This document shows, in pieces, positions 1-9,482 of a stretch of 64,000 nucleotides of DNA; the first letter of the stretch is position 1; each line of letters starts with the position of its first letter. Source of the DNA: Enterococcus raffinosus (GTDB taxonomy: Bacteria; Bacillota; Bacilli; Lactobacillales; Enterococcaceae); contig NZ_JXLA01000002.1 in the NCBI RefSeq assembly GCF_001886185.1, positions 116,090 through 180,089 on the forward strand. The letters run 5' to 3'. Both the position numbers and the translations under genes were made by a program. The notes under the pieces were generated by a model that did not search any database, had not been told where the DNA came from, and saw nothing but the letters and a program-made list of their open reading frames with translations.

Positions 1-550
1 GGACACCCTCTAAAATCACCGCGTTGGCACCAACTAGCACATTATCTTCAACAACAACAGGGGAGGCACTAGGTGGTTCTAGTACGCCGGCCAAGACTGC
101 GCCAGCACCAATGTGGGCGTGCTTTCCGACAGTTGCACGAGCGCCTAAGATTGCACCCATGTCGATCATAGTACTTTCACCGATAGAAGCACCAATGTTA
201 ATAATCGCGCCCATCATGATTACTGCCTTATCACCAATTTCCACACGATCGCGAATGAGTGCGCCTGGTTCAATGCGCGCATTGACACTTGAGATATCCA
301 GCATCGGAATCGCTGAATTTCTGCGATCATTCTCAACATGAACGTCTGTGATTTTTGCTTGCTGCTCGTTTAGTACCTCTTGCACGGCCTGACTTTCACC
401 AATCAAGATCCAGGTCTTTTCTTGTCCGAAAAATTGAACCTTTTCTTTGGTGATACCCGTCAAGTCTCCTTGCACATATGCTTTGACAGGGGTCATTTTT
501 TCGGCGTTTTTAATATATTTTGCAATTTCATAGGGATCGGTTAAAGTCAT
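1..550 (-). CDS. dapH: Tetrahydrodipicolinate N-acetyltransferase (DapH), 3' end off window
   Basis: Acetylates tetrahydrodipicolinate in the acetylase branch of the DAP/lysine pathway (cytoplasmic). The minus-strand reading frame begins [18 protein letters not shown] at the ATG whose complement ends at 550, with a GAGGAA ribosome site just upstream, and stays open to base 1, so the C-terminus lies outside the window. The visible part has the DapH N-terminal region ([11 protein letters not shown]) followed by left-handed beta-helix hexapeptide repeats (for example [21 protein letters not shown]), typical of this trimeric acetyltransferase family. It follows dapB by 47 bases in the same direction, so it is probably the third gene of a dapA-dapB-dapH operon. 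Confidence 0.9.
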   Translation of the reverse strand, partial: MTLTDPYEIAKYIKNAEKMTPVKAYVQGDLTGITKEKVQFFGQEKTWILIGESQAVQEVLNEQQAKITDVHVENDRRNSAIPMLDISSVNARIEPGALIRDRVEIGDKAVIMMGAIINIGASIGESTMIDMGAILGARATVGKHAHIGAGAVLAGVLEPPSASPVVVEDNVLVGANAVILEGV

Positions 551-597
551 CAAATTCCTCATTTCTTGTCTCAGTTTCTTTTTTTATTCTGGAAAAA

Positions 598-1353
598 TCA
601 GCTCTCGTCGATTAATTTCTCCATATCGTATATGCCAGTGGATTTTTCACTTACATATTTTGCTGCTTTAACAGCTCCGCTGGCGAAGATATTTCGTGAT
701 AAGGCTAGGTGATTTAGTTCAATGACCTCATCAGGGCCTGCATAAATCACGGTATGCTCCCCAGGGATAGTTCCACCGCGAACAGCGTGAATGCCTAGTT
801 CGGATAGCGGATTTTCCAAATCATTGCCATGGCGACCATAAATATAGGTTTTCTTTTCTTCCACCGCATCATTGACCGCATCAGCCAGTAACAAAGCAGT
901 ACCGCTAGGGGAGTCTTTTTTCTGATTATGATGCTTTTCGACGATTTCAATATTGAATTCTTCCTCTAAAACAGGTGTAATCTCACGAATCGCCTTCGCT
1001 AATAGGTTAATGCCTAATGACATATTTGCTGAGAAGAACACGGCTGTCTGCTCTGCGGTTTTTTCAATTTGCTTCTTGATTTCATCAGTCAAGCCCGTAG
1101 TCGCGACAACGACTGGGATTTTTTTGTCAGCAGAATAATCCAACACCGCTGGAACCGCTGAATAGTGAGAAAAGTCAATAATCACATCGGCTTCAACTTG
1201 GCAATCTGCCATCGATTGATAGGTGGGAAAATCCGCCTCGAAGGCTTCACGATCAACGCCCGCAACGACCTGCATTTCAGGCTGCTGAGCGATCATGGTC
1301 TGTAAGACTTGTCCCATCCGTCCATTTGCCCCGCTTAAAATAATATCAATCAT
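598..1353 (-). CDS. dapB: 4-hydroxy-tetrahydrodipicolinate reductase (DapB)
   Basis: NAD(P)H-dependent reductase that makes tetrahydrodipicolinate in lysine/DAP synthesis. The N-terminal Rossmann motif GANGRMGQ (residues about 8-15), the ATTGL segment and the substrate/catalytic motif EKHHNQKKDSPSGTA are all visible. At 251 residues it is slightly shorter than many homologues (about 265). Its ATG directly abuts the dapA stop codon (TAAATG), implying translational coupling. The pathway order dapA, dapB, dapH is preserved along the minus strand. Confidence 0.95.
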   Translation of the reverse strand: MIDIILSGANGRMGQVLQTMIAQQPEMQVVAGVDREAFEADFPTYQSMADCQVEADVIIDFSHYSAVPAVLDYSADKKIPVVVATTGLTDEIKKQIEKTAEQTAVFFSANMSLGINLLAKAIREITPVLEEEFNIEIVEKHHNQKKDSPSGTALLLADAVNDAVEEKKTYIYGRHGNDLENPLSELGIHAVRGGTIPGEHTVIYAGPDEVIELNHLALSRNIFASGAVKAAKYVSEKSTGIYDMEKLIDES

Positions 1354-2244
1354 TTATTTCGCAACCTCCAAACCATAGGCTGACATTTCTTTTTTCAAGC
1401 CCTCGACTGTTTCTGCTTTGGCAGCAGAAAGGGGAAGACGGAAGTTTGGTTCAATTTTTCCTAGCAGACCAACACCGGTTTTCACAGGAATTGGATTGAC
1501 TTCACAGAAAATAGCATGAATCAATGGCAGTTGTGCTAATTGCAACTCTTTGGCTAATTGGAAGTCGCCATCTAGCAATGCTTGCGTCAATTCATGAGTT
1601 TGGCGAGGAGCGATGTTCGCGACAGTCGAGATTGACCCTTTGCCTCCTAAAGCCATGATTGGTAAAACTTGATCGTCATTTCCAGAATAAATCGTGAAAT
1701 CTTCTTGCATAATACGAGCGATCTCCGCAATCTGAGAAATATTTCCACTAGCTTCTTTAATGGCAACGACATTCGGGATCTCTGCTAATCGTTTAACCAT
1801 TTCTGGAGCGATATTCATATTTGTTCGTGAAGCGACTGAATATAAAATAATCGGCAATTTCACGCTTTGAGCAATTTTTTGATAGTGTAAAAATAGTCCT
1901 TCGTCTGACGCTTTATTATAGTAAGGAGTTACGATCAATAAGGCATCAGCACCAACTTTTTCCGCACCAGTAGATAATTCGATGGCATGCTGTGTATCAT
2001 TGACACCTGTCCCTGCGATTACTGGGATTCGACCATTCACCTTATTGACCACCGCCTCAATGACAGCGATGTGTTCATTATTGGCTAGGGTAGAGGCCTC
2101 ACCAGTCGTTCCGCAAGCGATGATCGCATCAGTACCTTCACTGATTTGCCATTCTACTAGTTCCTCTAACTTCTTGTAATCGACGGCACCATCGGCTTTC
2201 ATGGGGGTAACTAACGCAACACCTGATCCTTCAAATATTCTCAA
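1354..2244 (-). CDS. dapA: 4-hydroxy-tetrahydrodipicolinate synthase (DapA)
   Basis: Condenses pyruvate with aspartate semialdehyde, the first committed step to DAP and lysine. The protein begins RIFEGSGVALVTPM and shows the family motifs GTTGEAST, VIAGTGVND, the tyrosine-containing PYYNKAS, and the Schiff-base lysine in VAIKEASG. I chose the TTG at 2244 rather than the upstream TTG at 2253, because AAGGAG sits 9 bases before the former and directly abuts the latter. First gene of the dap operon, with a clear promoter at 2302-2330. Confidence 0.94.
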   Translation of the reverse strand: MRIFEGSGVALVTPMKADGAVDYKKLEELVEWQISEGTDAIIACGTTGEASTLANNEHIAVIEAVVNKVNGRIPVIAGTGVNDTQHAIELSTGAEKVGADALLIVTPYYNKASDEGLFLHYQKIAQSVKLPIILYSVASRTNMNIAPEMVKRLAEIPNVVAIKEASGNISQIAEIARIMQEDFTIYSGNDDQVLPIMALGGKGSISTVANIAPRQTHELTQALLDGDFQLAKELQLAQLPLIHAIFCEVNPIPVKTGVGLLGKIEPNFRLPLSAAKAETVEGLKKEMSAYGLEVAK

Positions 2245-2301
2245 GAGAAACAACTCCTTTTTCTTTTTTTAAAGCCCCTTAAAAAGGTCCTTAGTAGTAG
2301 A

Positions 2302-2330
2302 ATTATATCCCAATTATTAACGAATGCCAA
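2302..2330 (-). promoter_or_regulatory. Sigma-A-type promoter of the dap operon
   Basis: Read on the minus strand: TTGGCA (2330-2325), a 17-base spacer, then TATAAT (2307-2302), about 58 bases before the dapA start. No lysine riboswitch fits in the short leader. Confidence 0.7.
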
Positions 2331-2380
2331 CGAAAATCTAATGAAAATTTCAAGTAAAGTCAATCAAAAAAGCAGAGGCT

Positions 2381-2713
2381 TTAATGCCCTTGCAAGTTTA
2401 AGCGATACGTCAGCCATAAATCAATTCCTGCGATTGCTAAATAGCAACTTGCAATCTCAACGCCAAATAAAGAAAAGAAAGCAAGAGCCCCGATAGAGTA
2501 GACAGAAATTTCTAAAATGAATTTTTTACGACCAGTTAGGACTGTGGGAGACTTCGGAGCCCCATATCTTGCCCAAATAAAAGTAAGTACGCACGCTAAG
2601 AAAGCAAAAAATACTCTTTGATAGAGTGTGGAATGTAAGAAAACACCACTAAAAATGCCAATAATCGTTGCTAGCTCCAGTAAAAAGCGCGTAAGTAAAA
2701 CAATTGCTGCCAA
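2381..2713 (-). CDS. Small membrane protein, YrdB/DUF2568-like
   Basis: About 110 residues with four hydrophobic segments and a central GAPKSP motif after the second pair (IWARYGAPKSP). This matches the YrdB/DUF2568 family of four-helix membrane proteins as I recall it; the function is unknown. The TTG at 2713 is preferred because GGAGG lies 8 bases upstream; an earlier TTG at 2728 overlaps that ribosome site. It stands alone, upstream of the dap promoter and oriented toward it. Confidence 0.65.
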   Translation of the reverse strand: MAAIVLLTRFLLELATIIGIFSGVFLHSTLYQRVFFAFLACVLTFIWARYGAPKSPTVLTGRKKFILEISVYSIGALAFFSLFGVEIASCYLAIAGIDLWLTYRLNLQGH

Positions 2714-3036
2714 GATTATAACCTCCAAAAAAAGATGTCGTTATAATTAAAGAATAAACGCGAGTCCTACAAATAAATAGGCCCAACGATTGTCTTTTTT
2801 GCATAGAAGACACAAGAAATCAATCGATATAACTTTTTTTATTCTAACTAAGAGCCCTACAAACTCCTATTCTTTTCAGTGTATCAATCACGGAGTGAAA
2901 AAGCATTAGTAAATTTTTGGGAAAAATTTTTAGATAATTTATAAGATTACTGAGCCGATCATTCGAAAAGATTGAAACAGTAAGTTCTTCGCGCTATTGT
3001 TACAACGATCAATGTTTTTAGAGGGGATTTTTTTAA
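2714..3036. other. Gene-free stretch before the two-component system
   Basis: AT-rich and without a credible gene. A minus-strand open frame crosses 2939-3226 but is antisense to the response regulator and has no coding character. GAGGGG 8-14 bases before the GTG at 3037 serves the response regulator. Confidence 0.5.
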
Positions 3037-3684
3037 GTGAAACTACTATTATGTGAAGACGAAGATAAAATGCGGGAGCTGCTGAGGAAATTTTTCGAAA
3101 AAGAAGGGTATTCGGTAGTGGAGGTTGTGGATGGCGAAGCTGCTTTGGAGAAATTCTATGATGAGTCTTTCGATTTGGCCATTTTGGATTGGATGGTGCC
3201 GAAAATGAACGGGCTAGAAGTAGCAAAAGCCATGAAACGAGAACGTACTATTAAAATCTTGATGCTGACGGCTAAGAACATGCCTGAAGATGAGGTAGAA
3301 GCCTTGAAAACAGGGGTGGACGATTACTTAGCGAAGCCTTTTCATGCTCAAGTTCTTCTGGCTCGTGTAGCAAAATTATTAGGCGTAATCCATCAAGACC
3401 TTCATCAGCCGCTGGTTATTCTCCCGAATGAAAAGCGCGTACTACTGAATGGGACACAGTTGGATTTAACCAGCAGAGAGTACGATGTGTTATTTTATCT
3501 ATATCAGAATCAAGGTTTGCCTTTGACGCGTGAGCAGATTCTCCTTTCTGTTTGGGGATTGGACAACGAAAATGATGAAAGGACCGTCGACAGCTTTATT
3601 CGTATGTTGCGTGAAAAGATCGGGAAAGAATTTATTCAAACTGTTTACGGAACAGGGTATCGTTTTGAGCTTGCGAAAAAATAG
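3037..3684 (+). CDS. OmpR/PhoB-family response regulator
   Basis: 215-residue regulator with an N-terminal receiver domain (acidic pocket CEDED at 6-10, phosphoacceptor Asp51 in LAILDWMVP, conserved Lys in LAKPF) and a C-terminal winged-helix DNA-binding domain (LTSREYDVLFYL, then TVDSFIRMLREKIG and VYGTGYRFE). A GTG start at 3037 keeps the whole receiver domain. The kinase gene overlaps its end, so the two are cotranscribed. Its signal and targets are unknown; the small membrane ORF and phosphoesterase downstream are candidate members of the same operon. Confidence 0.92.
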   Translation: MKLLLCEDEDKMRELLRKFFEKEGYSVVEVVDGEAALEKFYDESFDLAILDWMVPKMNGLEVAKAMKRERTIKILMLTAKNMPEDEVEALKTGVDDYLAKPFHAQVLLARVAKLLGVIHQDLHQPLVILPNEKRVLLNGTQLDLTSREYDVLFYLYQNQGLPLTREQILLSVWGLDNENDERTVDSFIRMLREKIGKEFIQTVYGTGYRFELAKK

Positions 3685-5035
3685 TTTGACCCGTGTGTTT
3701 ATTCAACGAGTAGCCATCATCTTTGCGTTGATCCTGTTGGTTTTGACGCTATTTTATCGCTGGGGTTTTCCTACTTATTATTACTGGAAAATGGAACAGC
3801 CGGTCAAGGAGGCGCAAAAACTGATCCAAAACGGAAAAAAAAAGGAGATTTCTGATGAACTTGTGGTGATCGCGCTGGATAATAGCGGCACACCTTCAGA
3901 GGAAGAGTTGACCAACGACATTACCTTTCGACTAAGTAAAGAAGGAATCGCCCTTCATCGTTTTTGGGTAGATAAAACAACGATTCACGGCGTCCAGCAG
4001 GGACAATCGGTCCAGCGCTTGTATAATCAAACCCGACAGCGAAATGATTTTTATACGGTGTTCTTCTCGGAGGGAAATCAATTCTATCTTGTTGGGACAA
4101 GCATCCCTGACTTTCAAGCCGCAGTCCGAACACTTTTTCCCATTCTAATCGCAGCTACAGTGTTATTTTTACTGCTGTTGTTTGCTTTGATTATCCTCTT
4201 GGTGCGTAATCAAATCATCCAGCCGATCCGTCGCTTGGAGCAGACAACGCGAAATATTTCTAAGCTGAATTTTACAGATTCTGACAATCAGGAGGAAAAT
4301 GAGCTCGGTCAGTTAAGTCAATCGATCAATCAGATGAAACGCTCGTTGCAGCAGCATGAAATGGAAATGCTGGAGCGTAATGATCAACTGAAGGCCTTCT
4401 CTTCAAATCTAGCTCATGAGTTAAAAACACCGTTATCCATCATGCAGCTGCTAGTGGACGGTGAACAAATGGGGTTAGAAAATCCTGCATTTCTGGAAGA
4501 TATCGATCAGCAATTGCTAAACATGAATGCCCTGGTGACAAATTTACTGGCCTATAGTCAGCAGATGAAGGAGACGATTCAATTTGAAAGAATCAACATT
4601 TCCTCGCTGCTTGAAAAGGAAGTCGCACAAGAAAGGCTCATCGATCAAACCTTTCAAATCGACCTGAAGGCAGAAGCCTGTGAACTGGAAACGAACCCTC
4701 AGCTACTAAGTATTGTATTGACTAATTTATTGACAAATAGTATGAAGTACAGCTTGGATAAACAGGTGAAAATAACTGGCAATAAGCAGGATTCCCAGTA
4801 TCAGATCATGTTTGAGAATAGAGCCAATCCATTGTCCCAGCAGCAATTTTCCCATTTAAAGGAACCTTTTGTGGTAGGAGAAAAGTCTCGCAACAGCCAT
4901 TTATCTGGGACAGGGCTCGGACTTTCCATCGTCGAACAAACACTTCGTCTCATTGGCGGTGAGTTCAAGCTTCGACAGGAAAACTATTCTTTCCTTGCGA
5001 CAATCGTATTGCCCATTCAACAGACAGCACAATAA
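3671..5035 (+). CDS. Sensor histidine kinase, HAMP-HisKA-HATPase
   Basis: Membrane partner of the preceding regulator. From the TTG at 3671, which overlaps the regulator stop by 14 bases, the protein has a first membrane helix (about 12-30), an extracytoplasmic sensor region of about 120 residues, a second helix (about 155-177), a HAMP linker, a HisKA motif NLAHELKTPLS with the phosphorylated His near 249, and an ATPase domain with LLTNSMKYS and GTGLGLSIV. The open frame extends upstream inside the regulator gene, but that part lacks coding character. Another TTG (3686) or GTG (3695) could be the true start. Confidence 0.9.
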   Translation: MRKNSLTRVFIQRVAIIFALILLVLTLFYRWGFPTYYYWKMEQPVKEAQKLIQNGKKKEISDELVVIALDNSGTPSEEELTNDITFRLSKEGIALHRFWVDKTTIHGVQQGQSVQRLYNQTRQRNDFYTVFFSEGNQFYLVGTSIPDFQAAVRTLFPILIAATVLFLLLLFALIILLVRNQIIQPIRRLEQTTRNISKLNFTDSDNQEENELGQLSQSINQMKRSLQQHEMEMLERNDQLKAFSSNLAHELKTPLSIMQLLVDGEQMGLENPAFLEDIDQQLLNMNALVTNLLAYSQQMKETIQFERINISSLLEKEVAQERLIDQTFQIDLKAEACELETNPQLLSIVLTNLLTNSMKYSLDKQVKITGNKQDSQYQIMFENRANPLSQQQFSHLKEPFVVGEKSRNSHLSGTGLGLSIVEQTLRLIGGEFKLRQENYSFLATIVLPIQQTAQ

Positions 5036-5107
5036 TCTGTGCTGTTTTTCTTTTGCACAAGTTTTGCATAATTGTTTCGTATTCTTTTTCTGCAAGGAGG
5101 AGAGAGT

Positions 5108-5269
5108 ATGGACAAGAAAACAAAACGAAAGATAATTATCGGAATTCTGACAGCCGCGCTGCTTCTAACAGGCGGGATGCTGGCGATGATCGCCATACAT
5201 GAAAAAATCGCTCCAGCAGGCATGATGGATAAAACGACGCGATTACAGATTCCATCTGTCAGTCAGTAA
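5108..5269 (+). CDS. Small single-span membrane protein
   Basis: 53 residues starting MDKKTKRK, with one strongly hydrophobic segment (about 9-30) and a short polar tail. The ATG at 5108 has a near-perfect AAGGAGG site. It lies between the kinase and the phosphoesterase on the same strand and is probably cotranscribed with both. I do not recognise a family; its position next to a membrane kinase makes an accessory role possible, but that is only inference. Confidence 0.6.
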   Translation: MDKKTKRKIIIGILTAALLLTGGMLAMIAIHEKIAPAGMMDKTTRLQIPSVSQ

Positions 5270-5308
5270 ACAGATAGATACTATAAGCAAAAGAAAGCAG
5301 GAAATTCT

Positions 5309-6118
5309 ATGATCAAAAGACTGTTACTCGGAGTGTTACTACTCCTATTATTTATTCCCATCTACGCATTTAAAATCGAACCGAACTTGGTGGTTGTACA
5401 TCGATTGCAGCTGGGTGCTTCCTCCAAGCCGGAAGAATTGAAGGTACTTCAGCTTTCAGATATTCAAGTCTCAGAAAGCTACGCTACCAAACGTTTGGAC
5501 AAGGTGATTCGCAAGGTAAACAATGAGAAACCTGATATTATCGTTTTTACCGGAGATCTATTTGATAACTACAGCCAATACAACCATGAACAGGAAATTA
5601 TTGAGAAGCTGAAGGAGATGAAGGCGACTATCGGTAAATACGCGGTTTGGGGCAACCATGATTACGGTGGCGGAGCCGCAAGAATTTATCAGCAAGTCAT
5701 GAATGCGGCCGATTTTGACGTATTAAAAAATGCCGGCGAAACAATTTCTTTGGCAAATGGCAAAAGAGTATTCATCGGTGGATTAGACGATTCATTGCTG
5801 GGGTCTCCTTCGATCGATGAAACCTTGAGTTATCGTCAAGGGTATGATTATTCTGTGTTGCTGACCCATGAGCCGGATGTGGCGGATGGCTTCGTGGGAA
5901 CAAATACACAACTCGTTTTAGCTGGTCATAGTCACGGGGGGCAAATTCGTCTGCCTTTTTATCAGGTGACGAATGTATTAGCGAAAAAATACGTTCGTGG
6001 TCTCTACGAACTCAGCGATCATACCAAACTTTATGTAAATACCGGATTAGGTACGACAGCCATCCATGCACGGTTGGGGGTGCCGCCGGAAATCTCTGTT
6101 TTTCAATTGCACTTTTGA
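5309..6118 (+). CDS. Membrane-anchored calcineurin-like metallophosphoesterase
   Basis: 269 residues: one N-terminal hydrophobic anchor, then the metallophosphoesterase blocks LSDIQVS, VFTGDLFDN, GNHDYGG, LLTHEPDV and AGHSHGGQ, which carry the two-metal ligands. This resembles the YkuE/YaeI subgroup of outward-facing phosphohydrolases. The substrate is unknown. It lies 39 bases after the small membrane ORF, at the end of the probable two-component operon, and is followed by a terminator. Confidence 0.85.
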   Translation: MIKRLLLGVLLLLLFIPIYAFKIEPNLVVVHRLQLGASSKPEELKVLQLSDIQVSESYATKRLDKVIRKVNNEKPDIIVFTGDLFDNYSQYNHEQEIIEKLKEMKATIGKYAVWGNHDYGGGAARIYQQVMNAADFDVLKNAGETISLANGKRVFIGGLDDSLLGSPSIDETLSYRQGYDYSVLLTHEPDVADGFVGTNTQLVLAGHSHGGQIRLPFYQVTNVLAKKYVRGLYELSDHTKLYVNTGLGTTAIHARLGVPPEISVFQLHF

Positions 6119-6135
6119 TAAAACGAACAAAAAAA

Positions 6136-6178
6136 GGGGAGCAGCTACTTCAAAGTATAAGTAGGCTGCTCCTTTCTT
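6136..6178. terminator. Bidirectional intrinsic terminator
   Basis: GGAGCAGCTACT at 6138-6149 pairs with AGTAGGCTGCTCC at 6160-6172 (one bulged C), with A-rich and T-rich flanks. It separates the convergent phosphoesterase and LysR genes. Confidence 0.8.
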
Positions 6179-7100
6179 ATTGGATAATCTCAAACCCATA
6201 GCCACGGATATGCTCCTTCAACAGCTCTAAATAGGTCTGAGCCAAAGGACTGAGCTCTAGCTGTTCCTGCTTAAGCCAGCCTAGCGTGATGACATCGTCA
6301 TACTCTAAAGGAATCGCGACGATTTTGTCGTCGTTTAATTCGCTGCTGATGATCCCAGAGCTGATAGTATAACCGTTTAGCCCCACCATCAGATTAAAAA
6401 TAGTCGCGCGATCACTGACCTTGATATTCTTCTTGCGATCCCAGGTACTGAGAATCTCTTCGGAAAAATAAAAGGAGTTCGTTTCCCCCTGTTCATAGGA
6501 CAAATAAGGATAATCCTCAAGATCGGCTAATGTTAACGACTTTTTCGCCACTAAAGGATTGCTGCGACTAACGAAAACATGCGGTTTTGCTTCAAATAAT
6601 GGAGTGAAAAACAACCCTTTTTCCTTGAATAGCTTCAACATGACCTGCCGATTAAAGGCATTCAAGTATAAAACGCCTAGTTCGCTTTTAAAGCTGGTGA
6701 GGTCGTCAAAAATATTTTCCGTCTCGGTTTCTCGCAAAGTAAAATTATACTCGTCAGAATTCACCGTGCGCAACAGCTCAACAAACGCGTGTACCACAAA
6801 GGCGTAATGCTGCGCCGACACGGAAAAGTTTTGCTTGCGCAGCGGTTCGTTTTTAAATTTTTCCTCCAGCAAATTGACTTGATCCAAAATTTGACGACAG
6901 TATATTAGAAATTCCCGTCCTTCAGAGGTTGGGATAATTCCCTGCTTGTTTCGGATCACTAGCTGAACATTCATTTCACTTTCCAGTTCCTTCAGCGCGT
7001 TTGATAAGCTGGGTTGGGTTAAAAACAGCGCTTTTGCGGCCTCATTGATCGAACCTTTTTCAATAATTTTCTCAAAATAAATCAGTTGCTGCAGTCGCAT
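6177..7100 (-). CDS. LysR-family regulator, probable methionine regulator
   Basis: 307 residues with the LysR winged helix at the N-terminus (LIYFEKIIEKGSINEAAKAL followed by TQPSLSNALKELE) and a periplasmic-binding-like effector domain. It is transcribed divergently from metE. The intergenic region carries inverted repeats similar to the MET-box of streptococcal MetR/MtaR regulators, so control of metEF, and probably of itself, is the simplest reading. Effector (homocysteine or O-acetylserine type) unknown. Confidence 0.85.
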   Translation of the reverse strand: MRLQQLIYFEKIIEKGSINEAAKALFLTQPSLSNALKELESEMNVQLVIRNKQGIIPTSEGREFLIYCRQILDQVNLLEEKFKNEPLRKQNFSVSAQHYAFVVHAFVELLRTVNSDEYNFTLRETETENIFDDLTSFKSELGVLYLNAFNRQVMLKLFKEKGLFFTPLFEAKPHVFVSRSNPLVAKKSLTLADLEDYPYLSYEQGETNSFYFSEEILSTWDRKKNIKVSDRATIFNLMVGLNGYTISSGIISSELNDDKIVAIPLEYDDVITLGWLKQEQLELSPLAQTYLELLKEHIRGYGFEIIQ

Positions 7101-7124
7101 CGCTTCACCTCTTTTTTTAAAGAG

Positions 7125-7155
7125 TATAACGAAGGTTATAGTTATTGGCTATAAC
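7125..7155. promoter_or_regulatory. MET-box-like operator array for LysR regulator
   Basis: Three alternating half-sites: TATAAC (7125-7130), GTTATAG (7135-7141) and CTATAAC (7149-7155). The last two form a perfect 7-bp inverted repeat with a 7-base spacer. The core TATAGTTATTGGCTATA (7137-7153) has the 17-base layout of the recalled streptococcal MET-box (TATAGTT...CTATA). Confidence 0.7.
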
Positions 7156-7235
7156 TAGTTATTACTTTTTTCAGTTATTCAAGCAAAAAAAAGCGTGCTA
7201 TTGTGTACCGTAACACAACTGAAGGAGGAAAAACT

Positions 7236-9479
7236 ATGAGAACAACCATTATCGGGTTTCCTAGAATTGGCGAAAATAGAGAATTGAAATTTGCGACAGA
7301 AAAATATTTTAGTGGAGAGCTGTCTAGTGAGGAGCTAGAGGATTTTGCTAAGGATTTAAGACAAAAACATTGGCAGTTAATCAAGGAAAGCGGGATTGAC
7401 GAAATTCCTAGTAACGACTTTTCTTTTTATGATACGACGTTAGACACGACTTGCTTGTTAAACATTGTCCCACAGGAAGTAGCGAAGCTAAACTTAACGG
7501 ACACTGAAAGATATTTTGCCTTAGCCCGCGGTTATCAAGGACAAAAAGGGGATATCAAAGCACGACCGATGAAAAAGTGGTTCAACACCAATTATCACTA
7601 TATCGTGCCTAAATTCGAAAAGGAAACAAATATTTTTGTCAGCGGCGACAAGCTTTTTAAAGAATACTATGAAGCAAAGGCATTAGGCATCGACACACGT
7701 CCTGTACTGATCGGACCATTCACCTTACTGCAGCTTAGTGAATTTGAACCAGGAACAGATCGCAAAAAAATCACCGACCAATTAATTACGGCTTATGGAG
7801 AAATATTGGACAAGCTGAAAGATCTGGGGGCTGAATGGATTCAGTTAGATGAACCTAGCTTAGTGAAAGATTTAACAACCGAAGAACTAGCAGAGTTCAA
7901 AGCGATTTATGAACGGCTATTAACGGATCAAGAGATAAAAGTTCTGTTGCAAACATATTTTGGCGATATTCGCGATGCCTACGAAACTGTCATCAACTTG
8001 CCTTTTGCAGGGATCGGCTTGGATTTTGTTGAAGGACGTAAAACGGCAGAGTTAGTAGCACAAGGGTTTCCTAAGGACAAAATCTTATTTGCCGGAGTGG
8101 TAAACGGAAAAAATATCTGGCGAAACCATTATCAGCAAACAATCGAAACGCTGAAGGACTTTGATCAGAAAAAACTGATTCTAACGACTTCTTGCTCGCT
8201 TTTACATGTTCCTTTTACCACCGAAAACGAGGTGTTTCCTGATGAAATCAAGCAGCATTTCGCCTTTGCGAAGGAAAAATTAACAGAATTAGTAGATTTG
8301 GCAACCATTTTAGCGGGCAATAGAGAAGCTCTAAAAGACAATCAAGCACTATTTGCTAAAACCCGCTTTACTGAAAATCAAGCCGTTCAGAAAAAAATCC
8401 GCGAACTTACGGAGCAGGACTACACGCGCAAACCGGCCTTCCAGGAACGAGAGGCGATTCAAAAACAGGCGTTTGATTTTCCAGTATTACCGACAACCAC
8501 CATTGGGTCTTTTCCACAAACAAGGGAGGTCAAGCTGACACGAGCGAAATACAAGCGCCAAGAACTCAGTCAAGAAGCGTATGATCAATTTATTGCCCAG
8601 CAAATCAATGAATGGTTGAATTGGCAGGAAAAAATTGGGCTAGATGTACTAGTTCATGGTGAGTTTGAGCGCAACGACATGGTGGAATACTTTGGTCAAA
8701 ACCTCTCCGGCTATTTGTTTAGTAAAAATGGTTGGGTACAATCTTACGGAACAAGAGGCGTGAAGCCGCCGATTATTTGGGGCGATGTCGCTCGAGAAAA
8801 GCCGATCACCGTCAAATGGTCCACCTATGCACAAGAGCAAACAGATAAAATCGTGAAGGGCATGCTGACAGGACCAGTGACCATCTTGAATTGGTCCTTT
8901 CCGCGAGAAGACATCAGCTTAAAGGATTCAACGCTGCAAATCGCTTTAGCGATCCAAGAGGAAGTATTGGATTTAGAAAAGAATGGTATTCGCGTGATTC
9001 AAATCGATGAGGCAGCATTACGAGAAAAACTGCCGTTAAGAAAGACGGATTGGTACTCTGAATATTTAGATTGGTCCATTCCAGCCTTCCGTTTGGTCCA
9101 TAGCAAGGTCCAGCCAACGACCCAAGTCCATACGCATATGTGCTATAGCGAATTCACGGATATTATTCCCGCGATTGATCAAATGGATGCCGATGTGATT
9201 TCCTTTGAAGCCTCCCGATCAAACTTGGCAATATTGGATGAACTGAAGGCGCAAAATTTCCGCACAGCGGTAGGACCAGGAGTCTATGATATTCATTCTC
9301 CACGGGTGCCATCAGTGAATGAAATCAAGGAGACCATCAGTAAAATTTTAGCAAAGGTTCCCTTGGAAAAAGTCTGGATCAATCCTGACTGCGGCTTAAA
9401 AACTCGTGGGATTCCTGAAACGAAGGCTAGCTTGACCAACATGACAGAAGCCGTAAAACAAGTCAGAAAGGATTTGTAG
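7236..9479 (+). CDS. metE: Cobalamin-independent methionine synthase (MetE)
   Basis: Transfers a methyl group from methyltetrahydrofolate polyglutamate to homocysteine. 747 residues, the normal length. The N-terminal half carries the folate-side repeat ([18 protein letters not shown]); the C-terminal half opens with [12 protein letters not shown] and holds the zinc/homocysteine ligands in HTHMCYSEF (about 630-640) and [10 protein letters not shown] (about 718). The ATG at 7236 follows GAAGGAGG by a few bases. It is coupled to metF three bases downstream. Confidence 0.97.
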   Translation: MRTTIIGFPRIGENRELKFATEKYFSGELSSEELEDFAKDLRQKHWQLIKESGIDEIPSNDFSFYDTTLDTTCLLNIVPQEVAKLNLTDTERYFALARGYQGQKGDIKARPMKKWFNTNYHYIVPKFEKETNIFVSGDKLFKEYYEAKALGIDTRPVLIGPFTLLQLSEFEPGTDRKKITDQLITAYGEILDKLKDLGAEWIQLDEPSLVKDLTTEELAEFKAIYERLLTDQEIKVLLQTYFGDIRDAYETVINLPFAGIGLDFVEGRKTAELVAQGFPKDKILFAGVVNGKNIWRNHYQQTIETLKDFDQKKLILTTSCSLLHVPFTTENEVFPDEIKQHFAFAKEKLTELVDLATILAGNREALKDNQALFAKTRFTENQAVQKKIRELTEQDYTRKPAFQEREAIQKQAFDFPVLPTTTIGSFPQTREVKLTRAKYKRQELSQEAYDQFIAQQINEWLNWQEKIGLDVLVHGEFERNDMVEYFGQNLSGYLFSKNGWVQSYGTRGVKPPIIWGDVAREKPITVKWSTYAQEQTDKIVKGMLTGPVTILNWSFPREDISLKDSTLQIALAIQEEVLDLEKNGIRVIQIDEAALREKLPLRKTDWYSEYLDWSIPAFRLVHSKVQPTTQVHTHMCYSEFTDIIPAIDQMDADVISFEASRSNLAILDELKAQNFRTAVGPGVYDIHSPRVPSVNEIKETISKILAKVPLEKVWINPDCGLKTRGIPETKASLTNMTEAVKQVRKDL

Positions 9480-9482
9480 CCT

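Noticed and set aside
2939..3226. Minus-strand open frame over the response regulator start
   Set aside because: Antisense to a clear receiver domain, no ribosome site, composition is not protein-like.
3530..3670. Upstream extension of the histidine kinase frame
   Set aside because: It runs in another frame inside the response regulator gene and carries no coding signal; the kinase starts near 3671.
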